Notes: generated by a model from the sequence alone, not told the origin. A stretch of DNA of 64,000 nt from an uncultured Clostridia bacterium (GCA_947631235.1 CANRKO010000001.1:496001-560000); one strand, 5' to 3'. Positions 27,300 through 36,113 are shown, numbered from the stretch's first letter. A program made the numbers and translations.

Positions 27300-28277
27300 T
27301 CACCACTCCAGAAGTGCCGCGCCCCAGGTGAGACCGCCGCCGAAACCGACGAGTATAAGCTTGTCGCCCTTTTTAATTCTGCCTTCCTCTACCGCCTGCG
27401 CGAGTGACGAGGGTATGCACGACGCGGAGGTGTTGCCGTATTTCTCGAGATTTAAGAACACCTTGTCCTCGGTTATGCCCATACGCTTTATCGCCGCGTC
27501 CACTATTCTGTAATTCGCCTGGTGCGGTATCACAAGCGCGACGTCGTCATATGTAAGACCCGCCTTTTCAAGCACTCTGCCGCTTGCGTCAGCCATTGCC
27601 TTTACCGCGAATTTCATAACGGTCTGACCCGCCATCCATATCGAACTTTTATTATGGCTCACGCGCTTTTCCGTTTCTTCCGCGTCCTCTCTGTACGCAA
27701 GCTGCGTTATCGCGGTCGCGCCCGTGCCGTCCGCACCGATGTCAACGGCTATAATGCCCGTTTCCTCGCTTGCCGAAACGACAGCCGCGCCTGCCGCGTC
27801 GCCGAACAGTATGCAGGTCGAACGGTCGGCGTAATCGGTAGCCTTTGTGAGAACGTCCGCGCACACAACGAGGACGTGCTTATACATTCCGTTTTCTATA
27901 AACTGTTTCGCTATCGTAAGTCCCGTTATAAATCCCGAACAAGCCGCATTATAGTCGAACGCCGCCGCGTTTACCGCGCCGAGAGCCGCCTGTACGACGC
28001 ACGCGCCAGCAGGTGTGAAATAGTCGGGCGTAACCGAACCCAATATTATAAGGTCAAGTTCTTCAGCCGTAATTCCCGCGTTCTCGACAGCCTTTTTCGC
28101 GGCTTTTATCGCCATATCGGTCGTAAACTCATCGGGGGCGGAAACGTGTCTTTCCTTTATTCCCGTGCGGCGCGTTATCCATTCGTCGTTGGTATCGACT
28201 ATGCTCTCAAAATACGCGTTGTCGTACACCTTTTCGGGAATGTATCTGCCTACGCCCGTTATTTTCGCATTAATCAT
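27300..28277 (-). CDS. fabH: Beta-ketoacyl-ACP synthase III
   Basis: 325 residues. Starts fatty-acid synthesis from acetyl- or branched acyl-CoA and malonyl-ACP. The catalytic Cys is in YNAACSGFITGL (about residue 113); His is in VIPHQANYRI, and Asn in EKYGNTSASC. The ATG overlaps the plsX stop by 8 bp. Its stop codon touches the edge of the palindromic array. Confidence 0.96.
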   Translation of the reverse strand: MINAKITGVGRYIPEKVYDNAYFESIVDTNDEWITRRTGIKERHVSAPDEFTTDMAIKAAKKAVENAGITAEELDLIILGSVTPDYFTPAGACVVQAALGAVNAAAFDYNAACSGFITGLTIAKQFIENGMYKHVLVVCADVLTKATDYADRSTCILFGDAAGAAVVSASEETGIIAVDIGADGTGATAITQLAYREDAEETEKRVSHNKSSIWMAGQTVMKFAVKAMADASGRVLEKAGLTYDDVALVIPHQANYRIVDAAIKRMGITEDKVFLNLEKYGNTSASCIPSSLAQAVEEGRIKKGDKLILVGFGGGLTWGAALLEW

Positions 28278-29274
28278 CTGTTTCTTCCTCCATACTGTCT
28301 ATATTATTTTTTATACTCTGTATAACGTCGGTGTCAACAAATTTTATCGCCTGCTTTATCGCCGAGAACGCCGCCTTCGCGTCGGACGAGCCGTGACCCT
28401 TTATCACAGGTCTGCGCGTACCCAAAAGCGGCGCGCCGCCGTATTCGCGGTAGTCCATTTTCTGTCTGAAATTCTTTATTCCGTTAAGTACGAACAGCGC
28501 TCCTATCTTATGAAGAACGCCGGAGAATATTTCCTTCACGCCGTCGCTTACGACGTGACCCATACCCTCGATCGTTTTAAGTATCACGTTGCCTGTAAAG
28601 CCGTCCGTTACCATTACGTCAGCCGTACCCTCCATTATGTCTCTGCCCTCTATGTTGCCGATAAAGTTGAGGTTTGACGCTTTCAAAACGGGGTAAGTTT
28701 CCTTGCAAAGTTCGTCTCCCTTGCCCTCCTCCTCGCCGTTCGATATAAGTCCGACGGTGGGGTTTTCTATACCGATCACGTTTTTCATGTATATGCTGCC
28801 CATAATGCCGAATTGAAGGAGATATTCCTTTTTGCATTTCGTGTTCGCGCCCGCGTCTATAAGCATTTTCGCACCCTTCGCGCTCGGAAGGAGTGTTGCC
28901 AATGCCGGACGGTGAATACCCCTTATGCGTCCGACTATCAGGAGTCCGGACGTTAAAAGCGCGCCCGTGCTGCCCATTGACAGCATCGCGTCGCCCTCGC
29001 CGCGTTTTAGCATATTCGCCGCCACTACGACCGACGCGTTCTTCTTTGTCTTTACCGCCTTTACGGGTTCTTCGGTATTCTCTATTACCTCGTCGGCGTT
29101 GACTATCTCTATTTTTGACCTGTCGCACTTGTATTTCGCAAGTTCTTTTTCGACTACGTCACGCTTTCCCACAAGCACTATGTTTGCGTTAAGTTCCGTC
29201 GTCGCCCGCGCGGCTGCCGCGACGGGCGCGGCGGGAGCGTGGTCGCCGCCCATGGCGTCAATTATGATTTTCAT
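28270..29274 (-). CDS. plsX: Phosphate acyltransferase PlsX
   Basis: 334 residues. Converts acyl-ACP to acyl-phosphate, the first step to phosphatidic acid with PlsY. The start IIIDAMGGDHAPAAPV is diagnostic; SMGSTGALL and DGFTGNVILKTIEG follow. Between fapR and fabH, as in Bacillus and Clostridia. PlsY is not in the window. Confidence 0.97.
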   Translation of the reverse strand: MKIIIDAMGGDHAPAAPVAAAARATTELNANIVLVGKRDVVEKELAKYKCDRSKIEIVNADEVIENTEEPVKAVKTKKNASVVVAANMLKRGEGDAMLSMGSTGALLTSGLLIVGRIRGIHRPALATLLPSAKGAKMLIDAGANTKCKKEYLLQFGIMGSIYMKNVIGIENPTVGLISNGEEEGKGDELCKETYPVLKASNLNFIGNIEGRDIMEGTADVMVTDGFTGNVILKTIEGMGHVVSDGVKEIFSGVLHKIGALFVLNGIKNFRQKMDYREYGGAPLLGTRRPVIKGHGSSDAKAAFSAIKQAIKFVDTDVIQSIKNNIDSMEEETDD

Positions 29275-29289
29275 ATATAATCCCCTTTG

Positions 29290-29826
29290 TCAGCAAGTTA
29301 CTATAAGGCTGAATTTACCTCGGAACACCTCGTTCATGTTAGCCTTTATCACGACGCGCACGACGTACTCGTTTTCCTCGACGCGCATAACGTCCGACTT
29401 CGCGATAAGTCTTTCGCCGGAGTGCGCCTCGTGGCTGTACTTTACGTTCGCGACCTTCACGAGCGCGGCTTTTGCGTCTATAACGCTCAGCGCGAGATCC
29501 TCGGCAAACGCGTATATATACTGCCCCTTAACGATGTCCGTGCCTTCAAACGTCATCGACGAGTCGGTTTTAAGCACCGATATGCCGTCTCGGTAAAGGT
29601 TTATGTCGAGAACCTCGCCGGTGCTTTGCGCGTTCATGACTTCCTCCGCAGCCGACTTTACACGCTCGCGGTACTCCGCTATACCGAGCTCCGCCCTGTC
29701 GAAGCGTATGGTCGAAACGCTCACATGACACGCTTTCGCAAGTTCCTCATCCTTCCAGAACGGGTTTTGCTTTATCTGTTCGAGCAAAAAATCCTGACGC
29801 TGTTTTTTCAGCGCTGTTCTCGTCAT
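29290..29826 (-). CDS. fapR: Fatty acid and phospholipid biosynthesis regulator FapR
   Basis: 178 residues. An N-terminal helix-turn-helix (DEELAKACHVSVSTIRFDRAELGI split over residues 26-49) is joined to a hot-dog fold effector domain (about 70-178) that binds malonyl-CoA in characterised FapR; VLKTDSSMTFEGTDIVKGQY is the typical ligand-domain stretch. Malonyl-CoA binding releases DNA. First gene of the fab operon, 15 bp before plsX, and a matching palindrome lies 45 bp upstream, so autoregulation is likely. Confidence 0.92.
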   Translation of the reverse strand: MTRTALKKQRQDFLLEQIKQNPFWKDEELAKACHVSVSTIRFDRAELGIAEYRERVKSAAEEVMNAQSTGEVLDINLYRDGISVLKTDSSMTFEGTDIVKGQYIYAFAEDLALSVIDAKAALVKVANVKYSHEAHSGERLIAKSDVMRVEENEYVVRVVIKANMNEVFRGKFSLIVTC

Positions 29827-29871
29827 TTTTGAGCGCTCCTTTCCGCGGTTTTACTGTTTTGACAATTATTA

Positions 29872-29908
29872 TTGGTATCTGGTACTAAATCACTTTACAA
29901 AAATTATA
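29872..29908 (-). promoter_or_regulatory. FapR operator and -10 of the fab operon
   Basis: A 17-bp palindrome at 29872-29888 reads TTAGTACCAGATACCAA on the minus strand; the halves TTAGTACC and TTGGTATC match at 6 of 8 bases and resemble the known FapR box. A perfect minus-strand TATAAT lies at 29903-29908, so the box would overlap the start of transcription. No good -35 at the right distance was found. Confidence 0.7.
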
Positions 29909-30030
29909 TAACACGCTCACCGTCAATGCAATATATATTTATGTTTTGGGAAAAACATTGTATAAATTGTAGAAAATATTGTGTTAAAGTTTGTACAAAA
30001 TATGGTTATATTTACCTTCAACAATACAAA

Positions 30031-30076
30031 ATATGGTGTCGATATTTGTCTTTACGACCTCATATCAACACCATAT
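30031..30076 (-). terminator. Inverted repeat after iscU, probable terminator
   Basis: 15-bp arms ATATGGTGTTGATAT/ATATCGACACCATAT on the minus strand, with a 16-base loop, then a T-rich tail. The single non-Watson-Crick position is G-U in minus-strand RNA but A-C in plus-strand RNA, which supports minus-strand use. The rest of the 29909-30030 gap is AT-rich with nothing recognised. Confidence 0.65.
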
Positions 30077-30081
30077 AGTAT

Positions 30082-30489
30082 TTAATGCTCACAAGTGTAT
30101 TCCTTATCCTCCGGCACGTCCTCGCCGTTGCGGCGGCGGTAGTCGTTTATCGCCGACTGTATAGCCTCCTCGGCAAGCACCGAGCAGTGTATCTTTTCCT
30201 TCGGAAGTCCGTCGAGAGCCTCCATAACGGCTTTGTTCGTAAGCTTTAACGCCTCGTCAACCGTCTTGCCCTTTACCATTTCGGTAGCCATTGAACTTGT
30301 GGCGATCGCCGCGCCGCAGCCGAAGGTCTTGAATTTAACGTCCTTTATAACGTTATCCTCTATCTTCATATACATTTTCATTATATCGCCGCACTTCGCG
30401 TTGCCGACCTGTCCGACGGCGTTCGCGTCGGGTATCTCGCCGACGTTCCTCGGATTTGCGAAATGCTCCATTACCTTTTCACTGTACAT
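30082..30489 (-). CDS. iscU: Iron-sulfur cluster scaffold, IscU/NifU-like
   Basis: 135 residues. The three cluster-ligand Cys are in NAKCGDIM, FGCGAAIA and KIHCSVLAE, with the conserved Asp after the first. Receives sulfur from the cysteine desulfurase encoded 19 bp upstream. Length and motifs fit the stand-alone U-type scaffold, not the three-domain NifU of diazotrophs. Confidence 0.94.
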   Translation of the reverse strand: MYSEKVMEHFANPRNVGEIPDANAVGQVGNAKCGDIMKMYMKIEDNVIKDVKFKTFGCGAAIATSSMATEMVKGKTVDEALKLTNKAVMEALDGLPKEKIHCSVLAEEAIQSAINDYRRRNGEDVPEDKEYTCEH

Positions 30490-30508
30490 TATAAAAACAC
30501 CCTTTCTG

Positions 30509-31687
30509 TTATTCTACGCCCTCGTAAAGCGGCGACATGTCGCGCAGTCTTTGTATTACAGACGGCAGCACGCTCACCACGTAATCAACGTCCTCCTCCG
30601 TCGTGTCCTCGCCGACGCTCAGCCTTAACGAGCCGTGCGCTATTTCGTGAGGAAGTCCTATCGCCATAAGAACGTGCGACGGGTCGAGCGAACCGGACGC
30701 GCACGCGCTGCCCGACGAGGCGGCTATTCCGTTCATGTCGAGCATCATAAGGATAGATTCGCCCTCGACGTATTGGAACGAAAAGTTTGCGTTATTGCAC
30801 ATTCTTCCCTCGTCCTCGGGGCCGTTCAGACGGCAGTACGGGATATTGTCACGTATGCCCTTAATCAGCCTGTCGCGCATTTTTTTACAGTGCGCGACGT
30901 TTTTGTCAAGGTCGGTAACGGCGATTTCGAGAGCCTTCGCAAGTCCCGCGATACCGGCGAGATTTTCGGTCGCGGCTCTTTTGCCGCGCTCCTGTCCGCC
31001 GCCGTGGATTAGGTTGTCTATGCGTATGCCGTTCCGTATATACAGCATGCCTACGCCCTTCGGGCCGTGGAACTTGTGCGCCGACAGCGACAGCATGTCC
31101 ACGCCGAGGTCTTTAACGTCTATCTTCATATGACCTATCGCCTGTACCGCGTCGGTGTGGAAAATAACCTTGTGCCTTTTCGCGACCTCGGCTATTTCCT
31201 TTATAGGCTCTATCGTGCCTATTTCGTTGTTCGCGGTCATTATCGTTATAAGGATCGTAGTGTCCTTGATTGCCGACTCGACCTGCTCCGGCGTTACAAA
31301 GCCATATTCGTCAATGTCAAGATACGTCACCTCGAAACCGTGTCTTTCAAGGTATTCGCACGTGTTTAAAATCGCGTGGTGCTCTATCTTTGTCGTTATA
31401 ATGTGGTTGCCCTTTTTGCGGTTAGCCATAGCCGCGCCCTTAACAGCCCAGTTGTCAGCCTCGCAGCCCGAACCCGTAAAATATATCTCGTTCACGTTCG
31501 GAGCGTTTATGCTTTTCGCAACGCTCTCGCGCATTTTGTAAAGAGCCTGCTCCGCGTCTCTGCCGACCTTGTAAAACTTTGATGAGGCGTTGCCGTATAT
31601 GTCAGTGTAATACGGAATCATCGCGTCCAACACTTCTTTTTTAAGCGAAGTCGTCGCGTTATTGTCCATATATACGGATTTTGTCAA
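30509..31687 (-). CDS. iscS: Cysteine desulfurase
   Basis: 392 residues, PLP enzyme that releases sulfur from cysteine for Fe-S assembly. The PLP Lys is in SLSAHKFHGPKG and the active Cys is in SGSACASGSLDPSHV. The start is a TTG at 31687 with AAAGGG 9 bases upstream; the alternative ATG 18 bases later has no site at proper spacing. Paired with iscU. No IscR-type (Rrf2) gene lies beside it. Confidence 0.95.
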   Translation of the reverse strand: MTKSVYMDNNATTSLKKEVLDAMIPYYTDIYGNASSKFYKVGRDAEQALYKMRESVAKSINAPNVNEIYFTGSGCEADNWAVKGAAMANRKKGNHIITTKIEHHAILNTCEYLERHGFEVTYLDIDEYGFVTPEQVESAIKDTTILITIMTANNEIGTIEPIKEIAEVAKRHKVIFHTDAVQAIGHMKIDVKDLGVDMLSLSAHKFHGPKGVGMLYIRNGIRIDNLIHGGGQERGKRAATENLAGIAGLAKALEIAVTDLDKNVAHCKKMRDRLIKGIRDNIPYCRLNGPEDEGRMCNNANFSFQYVEGESILMMLDMNGIAASSGSACASGSLDPSHVLMAIGLPHEIAHGSLRLSVGEDTTEEDVDYVVSVLPSVIQRLRDMSPLYEGVE

Positions 31688-31776
31688 TTAAATCATCCCT
31701 TTCGGTTGTATGTTAAAGCGCGTTTTGCGCCGTTTTGTTTGAACGATTGAATAACTGTTCATGTATTGTCTTATAT

Positions 31777-31810
31777 ATTTTACTACCTATTTCCCACTTT
31801 GTCAATAGGT
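31777..31810 (-). promoter_or_regulatory. iscS-iscU promoter with an overlapping inverted repeat
   Basis: Minus-strand TTGACA (31800-31805), 17-bp spacer, TAAAAT (31777-31782). A perfect 7-bp inverted repeat ACCTATT/AATAGGT (31785-31810) covers the -35 and the spacer, as expected of a repressor site. Which regulator binds is unknown. Confidence 0.7.
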
Positions 31811-31869
31811 GTTATTCGTTTATTTTATACTTTTTCGGTATGGATTTACGCACCGCCGCACCGTCACGC

Positions 31870-31898
31870 TTTACTTTTCCCGAAATGTGTGATAAAAT
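31870..31898 (+). promoter_or_regulatory. tmcAL promoter
   Basis: TTTACT (31870-31875), 17-bp spacer, TAAAAT (31893-31898), then GGGAGAG and the ATG at 31931. Confidence 0.6.
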
Positions 31899-31930
31899 TA
31901 CTTAAAATAATATATTTGGGAGAGATAACA

Positions 31931-33079
31931 ATGGTCGGCGGCGTAATAGCTGAATTTAACATATTCCATAACGGTCACAAATACCTTGTTGACGCGGCGC
32001 GCAAGGATGCGGACGCGGTGGTTGCCGTAATGAGCGGCTCGTTCGTTCAGCGCGGCGACGCGGCTGCTGCGGATAAGTGGTCGCGTGCGAAAGCCGCGCT
32101 CATTTGCGGCGTTGACCTTGTGCTGGAACTGCCCGTGTGTTACGCGCTCAACGCCGCGCCGCGTTTTGCCGAAGGCGGCGTCAACACGCTTGCCGCGCTC
32201 GGCGTTACGGACACGCTCTATTTCGGCAGCGAGTGCGGCGACACGGAAACGCTTGCGCACGCGGCGGATATGCTTGAAAACGAAAGTGCGGAAACGTCCG
32301 GCAAAATTAAAGCGTTTATGGCGGAGGGTATAAGTTACCCGTCGGCAGTAAGCAAAGCTTACGGCGGTAAAATACACGAGGAATTGCTGAATAAGCCCAA
32401 CAACATTCTCGCGCTCGAATATATAAGAGCCGTTACGCGGTCGGGCTGCAGAATGAACGTAAAGACGGTCAAACGCGTCGGCACTGAGCATGACGGCGCG
32501 GGTGTAAAGGACGGTTTCGCGAGCGCGTCGGTGATACGTGATATGCTCGCGCGCGGAGAGGACATTTCGGGACTTATCCCCTACCCGCCCGACATTATAA
32601 GCGAAACGCCTTATCTGCTGTCACGGTTGGACAGCGCGTTCGCGGCAAAGCTGCGCTCTATGAGTACGCGGGAAATGCGCGAAATAAGCGAGGTGAGCGA
32701 GGGTATCGAAAACAGAATACTCTCGTCGGCTATGGAGGAAAGCACGTTTGACGCGACAGCCGAAAAGGTAAAAAGCAAGCGTTATACCATGAGCCGTATA
32801 CGGCGCATACTTATCGCGTCGCTTATCGGGTTCACGAAGGATATTTACTCGCCCGCGCCCGAATATATACGCGTTCTCGGCATGAACAAAACGGGCGCGG
32901 CGCTGCTCAAAAAAGCGAAAAAAAACTGCCCCGTACCGATTATCACAAAGACAGCCGATTTTAAGGGCGACAGTAAAATGCTGCGTCTCGATTTACGCGC
33001 CACCGATATGCACGCGCTGTGCGCGCCCGTAAACAGGCGGGGCGGCGCGGATTTTACACGCTCGCCGGTTATTATATAA
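31931..33079 (+). CDS. tmcAL: tRNA(Met) cytidine acetate ligase
   Basis: 382 residues. HIGH-type nucleotidyltransferase: VGGVIAEFNIFHNGHKYLV at the start holds the HNGH motif, and VAVMSGSFVQRGDAA is the family signature. TmcAL uses ATP and acetate to make N4-acetylcytidine at position 34 of elongator tRNA-Met. The ATG at 31931 follows GGGAGAG; the longer frame upstream has no support and contains the promoter. A barnase-like gene begins 14 bp later. Confidence 0.93.
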   Translation: MVGGVIAEFNIFHNGHKYLVDAARKDADAVVAVMSGSFVQRGDAAAADKWSRAKAALICGVDLVLELPVCYALNAAPRFAEGGVNTLAALGVTDTLYFGSECGDTETLAHAADMLENESAETSGKIKAFMAEGISYPSAVSKAYGGKIHEELLNKPNNILALEYIRAVTRSGCRMNVKTVKRVGTEHDGAGVKDGFASASVIRDMLARGEDISGLIPYPPDIISETPYLLSRLDSAFAAKLRSMSTREMREISEVSEGIENRILSSAMEESTFDATAEKVKSKRYTMSRIRRILIASLIGFTKDIYSPAPEYIRVLGMNKTGAALLKKAKKNCPVPIITKTADFKGDSKMLRLDLRATDMHALCAPVNRRGGADFTRSPVII

Positions 33080-33092
33080 GGAGTGATTTTAT

Positions 33093-33602
33093 ATGAAGAG
33101 ATTTCTGTCATTTTTATGCGTACTTCTCACGGCGTTTACGCTGATTGCAGGATGCGGCGCGGATATAACGGTCGGCGATACGTCAAGTGCGCAGTCAGCC
33201 ATGACCGACCCCGCGGAGATAGGCAAGCATGACGTGTCGCCAAGCGCGCTCAAAAAAGCGAAGGAACTTGTGGACGAAAACGGCGTGTACGTCACTCCGG
33301 CGATGGTGGCGGCGTATATTGCCACGTTTAACAAGCTGCCGCAAAATTTCATTACGAAAAAAGAGGCGCAGCAACTCGGCTGGAACAGCAGCAAAAACCA
33401 CGTTTCGGACGTTGCGCCCGACAAGTCGATTGGCGGCGACAGGTTCGGCAATTACGAGAACAAGCTGCCCAAAGGGAATTACCGCGAATGTGATATTAAC
33501 TACACCGGCGGCAAGCGCGGAGCGGAGCGCATTATTTTTGACAACGACGGCGACGTGTACTACACAAACGACCATTACGACACATTCACACAGCTTTTTT
33601 AG
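33093..33602 (+). CDS. Barnase-like ribonuclease carried as a lipoprotein
   Basis: 169 residues. A lipobox LIAGC puts the lipidated Cys at residue 21. The C-terminal 100 residues match barnase: KLPQNFITKKEAQQLGW (Lys81 for K27), YRECDINYTGG (Glu132 for E73), KRGAERIIF (Arg142 and Arg146 for R83 and R87) and NDHYDTF (His161 for H102), so all catalytic residues are kept. It should cut RNA outside the producing cell or in a target. Membrane anchoring is unlike secreted barnase. It is 14 bp after tmcAL and 12 bp before barstar, whose presence supports an active enzyme. Confidence 0.93.
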   Translation: MKRFLSFLCVLLTAFTLIAGCGADITVGDTSSAQSAMTDPAEIGKHDVSPSALKKAKELVDENGVYVTPAMVAAYIATFNKLPQNFITKKEAQQLGWNSSKNHVSDVAPDKSIGGDRFGNYENKLPKGNYRECDINYTGGKRGAERIIFDNDGDVYYTNDHYDTFTQLF

Positions 33603-33614
33603 GGGTGATATATT

Positions 33615-33890
33615 ATGAAGATAAGTAATATAAGAAGAATTGACATTGACGGAGAAGAAATAAAGAGCGCAAACGATTTCCACGACGCGATAAGTGAAAT
33701 ATCAAAAATCGACGGCTACGGAAGAAACCTCGACGCGCTCTACGACGCGCTCACCGCGTCTGACGATTTAATCGTTATACACAGCGCCGACTTGCTCAAA
33801 AAAAATCTCGGCGCGTACGCCGAGAAGATTTTTGAAGTGCTGGGCGACGCGTCAAAAGCAAACGACGCGCTCGCTGTAATTTATATGTGA
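33615..33890 (+). CDS. Barstar-family ribonuclease inhibitor
   Basis: 91 residues, cytoplasmic. The pattern IDGEEIKSANDFHDAISE, GYGRNLDALYDAL and a C-terminal AL-rich helix/strand matches barstar; the GYGRNLDALYD stretch corresponds to the helix that plugs the barnase active site through an Asp. It binds the ribonuclease encoded just before it and protects the cell before export. GGGGTGA precedes the ATG. Confidence 0.93.
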   Translation: MKISNIRRIDIDGEEIKSANDFHDAISEISKIDGYGRNLDALYDALTASDDLIVIHSADLLKKNLGAYAEKIFEVLGDASKANDALAVIYM

Positions 33891-34754
33891 TTACACGCCC
33901 GCAAAGTCGCGGCGGTATTGCAGCGGCTTTTGCGACGTATGCTTTTTAAACTGCACAATAAAGTTGCTCGCGTCCTGGAAACCGCACAACGACGATATTT
34001 CGCCTACCGTGAGATTGGTGGTGCGAAGGTAAATTTTCGCGTTGTTTATGCGGCAGTTTGTGAGATAATTGTACGGCGTTGTACCCATGATACGCTTGAA
34101 TACGCGTATGAAATGGTATTTCGACAGCGGCACGTTTTCCGTAATGTCGTCAATCGCAATCGGCTCGCAGAAACGTTTATGTATTGTTTCCACGGCGGAC
34201 TCCACATACATACTGTGCAGTCCGTTATTTTTTTCACGTTCGTTCTCGTACCCGTTTTTAAAGAGTATGCAGAAAAGATCATGAATTTCCGATGATGTGT
34301 TGAGAGCGTTCATCATTCCGTTTCCTTCAGCCTTTTTTATAATGCTTTCGGACTTCAGGATAATCGGCTGCTTGTCGTAAATCTTAACCGAGAAAATTCC
34401 GTTCGGGTAGAGCATATCAAAAAAGGCGGGTACACTCTCACCGTTCATATGAATCCAGACAAATTCCCACTCGCCGCCCGACGTAAAATATTTGTGATTT
34501 TTGTGGCAGTCAATGACAGCCGCGCAGCCCTCGCCGAGTTCCACGCGCTCTCCGTCGCTCACAATACGTCCGCAGCCTTTTACGGTATACATAAAAAGAT
34601 AGCTGTCATGTTCTCTGCGGCTGACTTCATAATCGGGTTTGGCGTAAAAATGTCCTGCCTCCATTACGCAAAAAGGGAGCGCACGAATATTCTGCGCCGG
34701 CGTCGCAGTAACCCACACAGACTCATCGCTGATGCTCTCGTTATATTTCCCCAT
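33891..34754 (-). CDS. AraC-family transcriptional regulator
   Basis: 287 residues with an N-terminal cupin-like sensor (GHFYAKPDYEVSRREH, residues about 30-130) and a C-terminal pair of helix-turn-helix units (IDDITENVPLSKYHFIRVFK and VGEISSLCGFQDASNFIVQF). ATG 34754 is used: AGAGAGG is directly against the upstream ATG at 34763 but 9 bases from this one. It ends right against the barstar stop, convergent. No sugar or transport gene is adjacent, so the target cannot be guessed. Confidence 0.88.
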   Translation of the reverse strand: MGKYNESISDESVWVTATPAQNIRALPFCVMEAGHFYAKPDYEVSRREHDSYLFMYTVKGCGRIVSDGERVELGEGCAAVIDCHKNHKYFTSGGEWEFVWIHMNGESVPAFFDMLYPNGIFSVKIYDKQPIILKSESIIKKAEGNGMMNALNTSSEIHDLFCILFKNGYENEREKNNGLHSMYVESAVETIHKRFCEPIAIDDITENVPLSKYHFIRVFKRIMGTTPYNYLTNCRINNAKIYLRTTNLTVGEISSLCGFQDASNFIVQFKKHTSQKPLQYRRDFAGV

Positions 34755-34781
34755 TATTATCATCCTCTCTTATTTCATAAT

Positions 34782-34810
34782 ATTATACCACATTTGTATA
34801 AAAAAATCAA
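34782..34810 (-). promoter_or_regulatory. Promoter of the araC-type gene at 33891
   Basis: Minus-strand TTGATT (34805-34810), 17-bp spacer, TATAAT (34782-34787). The remaining gap up to 35013 is AT-rich, with no gene and no clear structure. Confidence 0.7.
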
Positions 34811-35013
34811 TCAGTTAATATTTTATAGCAATTATACATGATACTCGTTGTCAAAACATGATATATCACGGTGTGTTCAACAAAAGAAATTTATATTATG
34901 TAAAATTTGCACGAAAAAAAGCACAATTTTGCGCGGACGGTCGGTAAGACGGCAAGAATGTTTATATAATAGTTTTTACGATTTATGTTTTTGTATTGCA
35001 ACGAAAATTTAAC

Positions 35014-35042
35014 TTGTCTGCCCGCGTGTTTGGGAGTATAAT
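35014..35042 (+). promoter_or_regulatory. Promoter of the tyrosine recombinase
   Basis: TTGTCT (35014-35019), 17-bp spacer, TATAAT (35037-35042). The -10 context TTTGGGAGTATAAT is also found before ruvX. Confidence 0.72.
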
Positions 35043-35066
35043 TATATTTGAAACGGAGATGTTATT

Positions 35067-36113
35067 ATGAGCAAGCACGCGAGACTTATGAATTTTTTGT
35101 CGAACCTGCCCGATTTCGTTTTTGACTACATAGAGATTTCGTACAGCGGCGAGAGCATTAACACGCAAATCGGTTACAGCATTGATATAAAAACGTTTCT
35201 CGAGTACCTCAAACAGTTCAAATTCAAGGACGTTGAGCATCTCGAGGACTTTACTCTTGCGCACATGGAGCAGGTCACGCTCAGGGATTTAAATGCGTTC
35301 ACCGCGTACCTAAAGGAATATGAGACGGACACGGTGACGATTGACGGCAGGCACGTGAAGCGCGTGCGCAAAAACAGCGCGTACGGCATTAACCGCAAGC
35401 TTTCGGGTATACGCGGTCTGTTCGCGTACCTGTATAAAAACGATTTAATTTCGCAGAATGTGACGGACAAACTCGATTTTAAGAAGATACATCAGAAGAT
35501 GAAGCGTCCGCTGACGACGCAGGAAACGATTGATTTGCTCGACGTTATTTACAACGGCGAGAAGTATTACGAGGGGCGCGACCTCACCGAGTACAACAAC
35601 CGCAAGCTGCGCGACATCGCGCTGTTTACGGCGTACCTCGGCACGGGCTGCCGTGTCAGCGAGCTTATAAACCTCGACGTAAAGGATGTGAGCTTTGATA
35701 CCTCGTCGTTCGTCGTAACGCGCAAGGGCGGCGACGAGCAGGAAATATTTATGCCGGTGCAGGTGGAGAACGAACTCTATAATTACATGCAGGAACGGGC
35801 TGAAAACAAGAACGCAAAGGACGATGCGCTGTTTTTGAGCCGTCTCGGCAAGCGCATGACGGCGCAGGGCGTGGAAAAGCTTTTAAAAAAATACTGCGCG
35901 ACGGTCGGCATATACGACAGCGACAAGGCGCGTCCGCACGCTCTCAGACGCACGTTCGCGTGCAACCTTATCGCCGACGGCGTGGATATAAAAATGGTAG
36001 CCGAGCTTATGGGACATAAAAATATCGAGGTCACGCACCGCTACTACACACAGTATGCCGTTGAAAAACGCAAAGAGGTCATGCGCGGATTTGATATTAA
36101 GGGAAAGAGGTAA
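35067..36113 (+). CDS. Tyrosine recombinase, Xer-like
   Basis: 348 residues. An N-terminal SAM-like DNA-binding domain (about 15-125) precedes the catalytic domain. Active-site residues are Arg196 (GTGCRVSELINL), Lys220 (TRKGGDE), His291/Arg294 (PHALRRTF), His317 (LMGHKN) and Tyr326 (THRYYTQY), all present. Size and pattern are close to the XerS-type recombinases of Firmicutes that resolve chromosome dimers, but a phage or element integrase is not excluded. It is a single gene between its own promoter and terminator; no excisionase, att repeats or other mobile genes were seen. Confidence 0.88.
   Translation: MSKHARLMNFLSNLPDFVFDYIEISYSGESINTQIGYSIDIKTFLEYLKQFKFKDVEHLEDFTLAHMEQVTLRDLNAFTAYLKEYETDTVTIDGRHVKRVRKNSAYGINRKLSGIRGLFAYLYKNDLISQNVTDKLDFKKIHQKMKRPLTTQETIDLLDVIYNGEKYYEGRDLTEYNNRKLRDIALFTAYLGTGCRVSELINLDVKDVSFDTSSFVVTRKGGDEQEIFMPVQVENELYNYMQERAENKNAKDDALFLSRLGKRMTAQGVEKLLKKYCATVGIYDSDKARPHALRRTFACNLIADGVDIKMVAELMGHKNIEVTHRYYTQYAVEKRKEVMRGFDIKGKR

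Noticed and set aside
27119-27300. A CRISPR array between fabK and fabH
   Set aside because: The units are unequal, diverged palindromes with no constant repeat length or unique spacers, and no cas genes are nearby.
35067-36113. An integrative element marked by the tyrosine recombinase
   Set aside because: No direct repeats, tRNA end, excisionase or conjugation genes were found on either side. A Xer-like housekeeping role is simpler.
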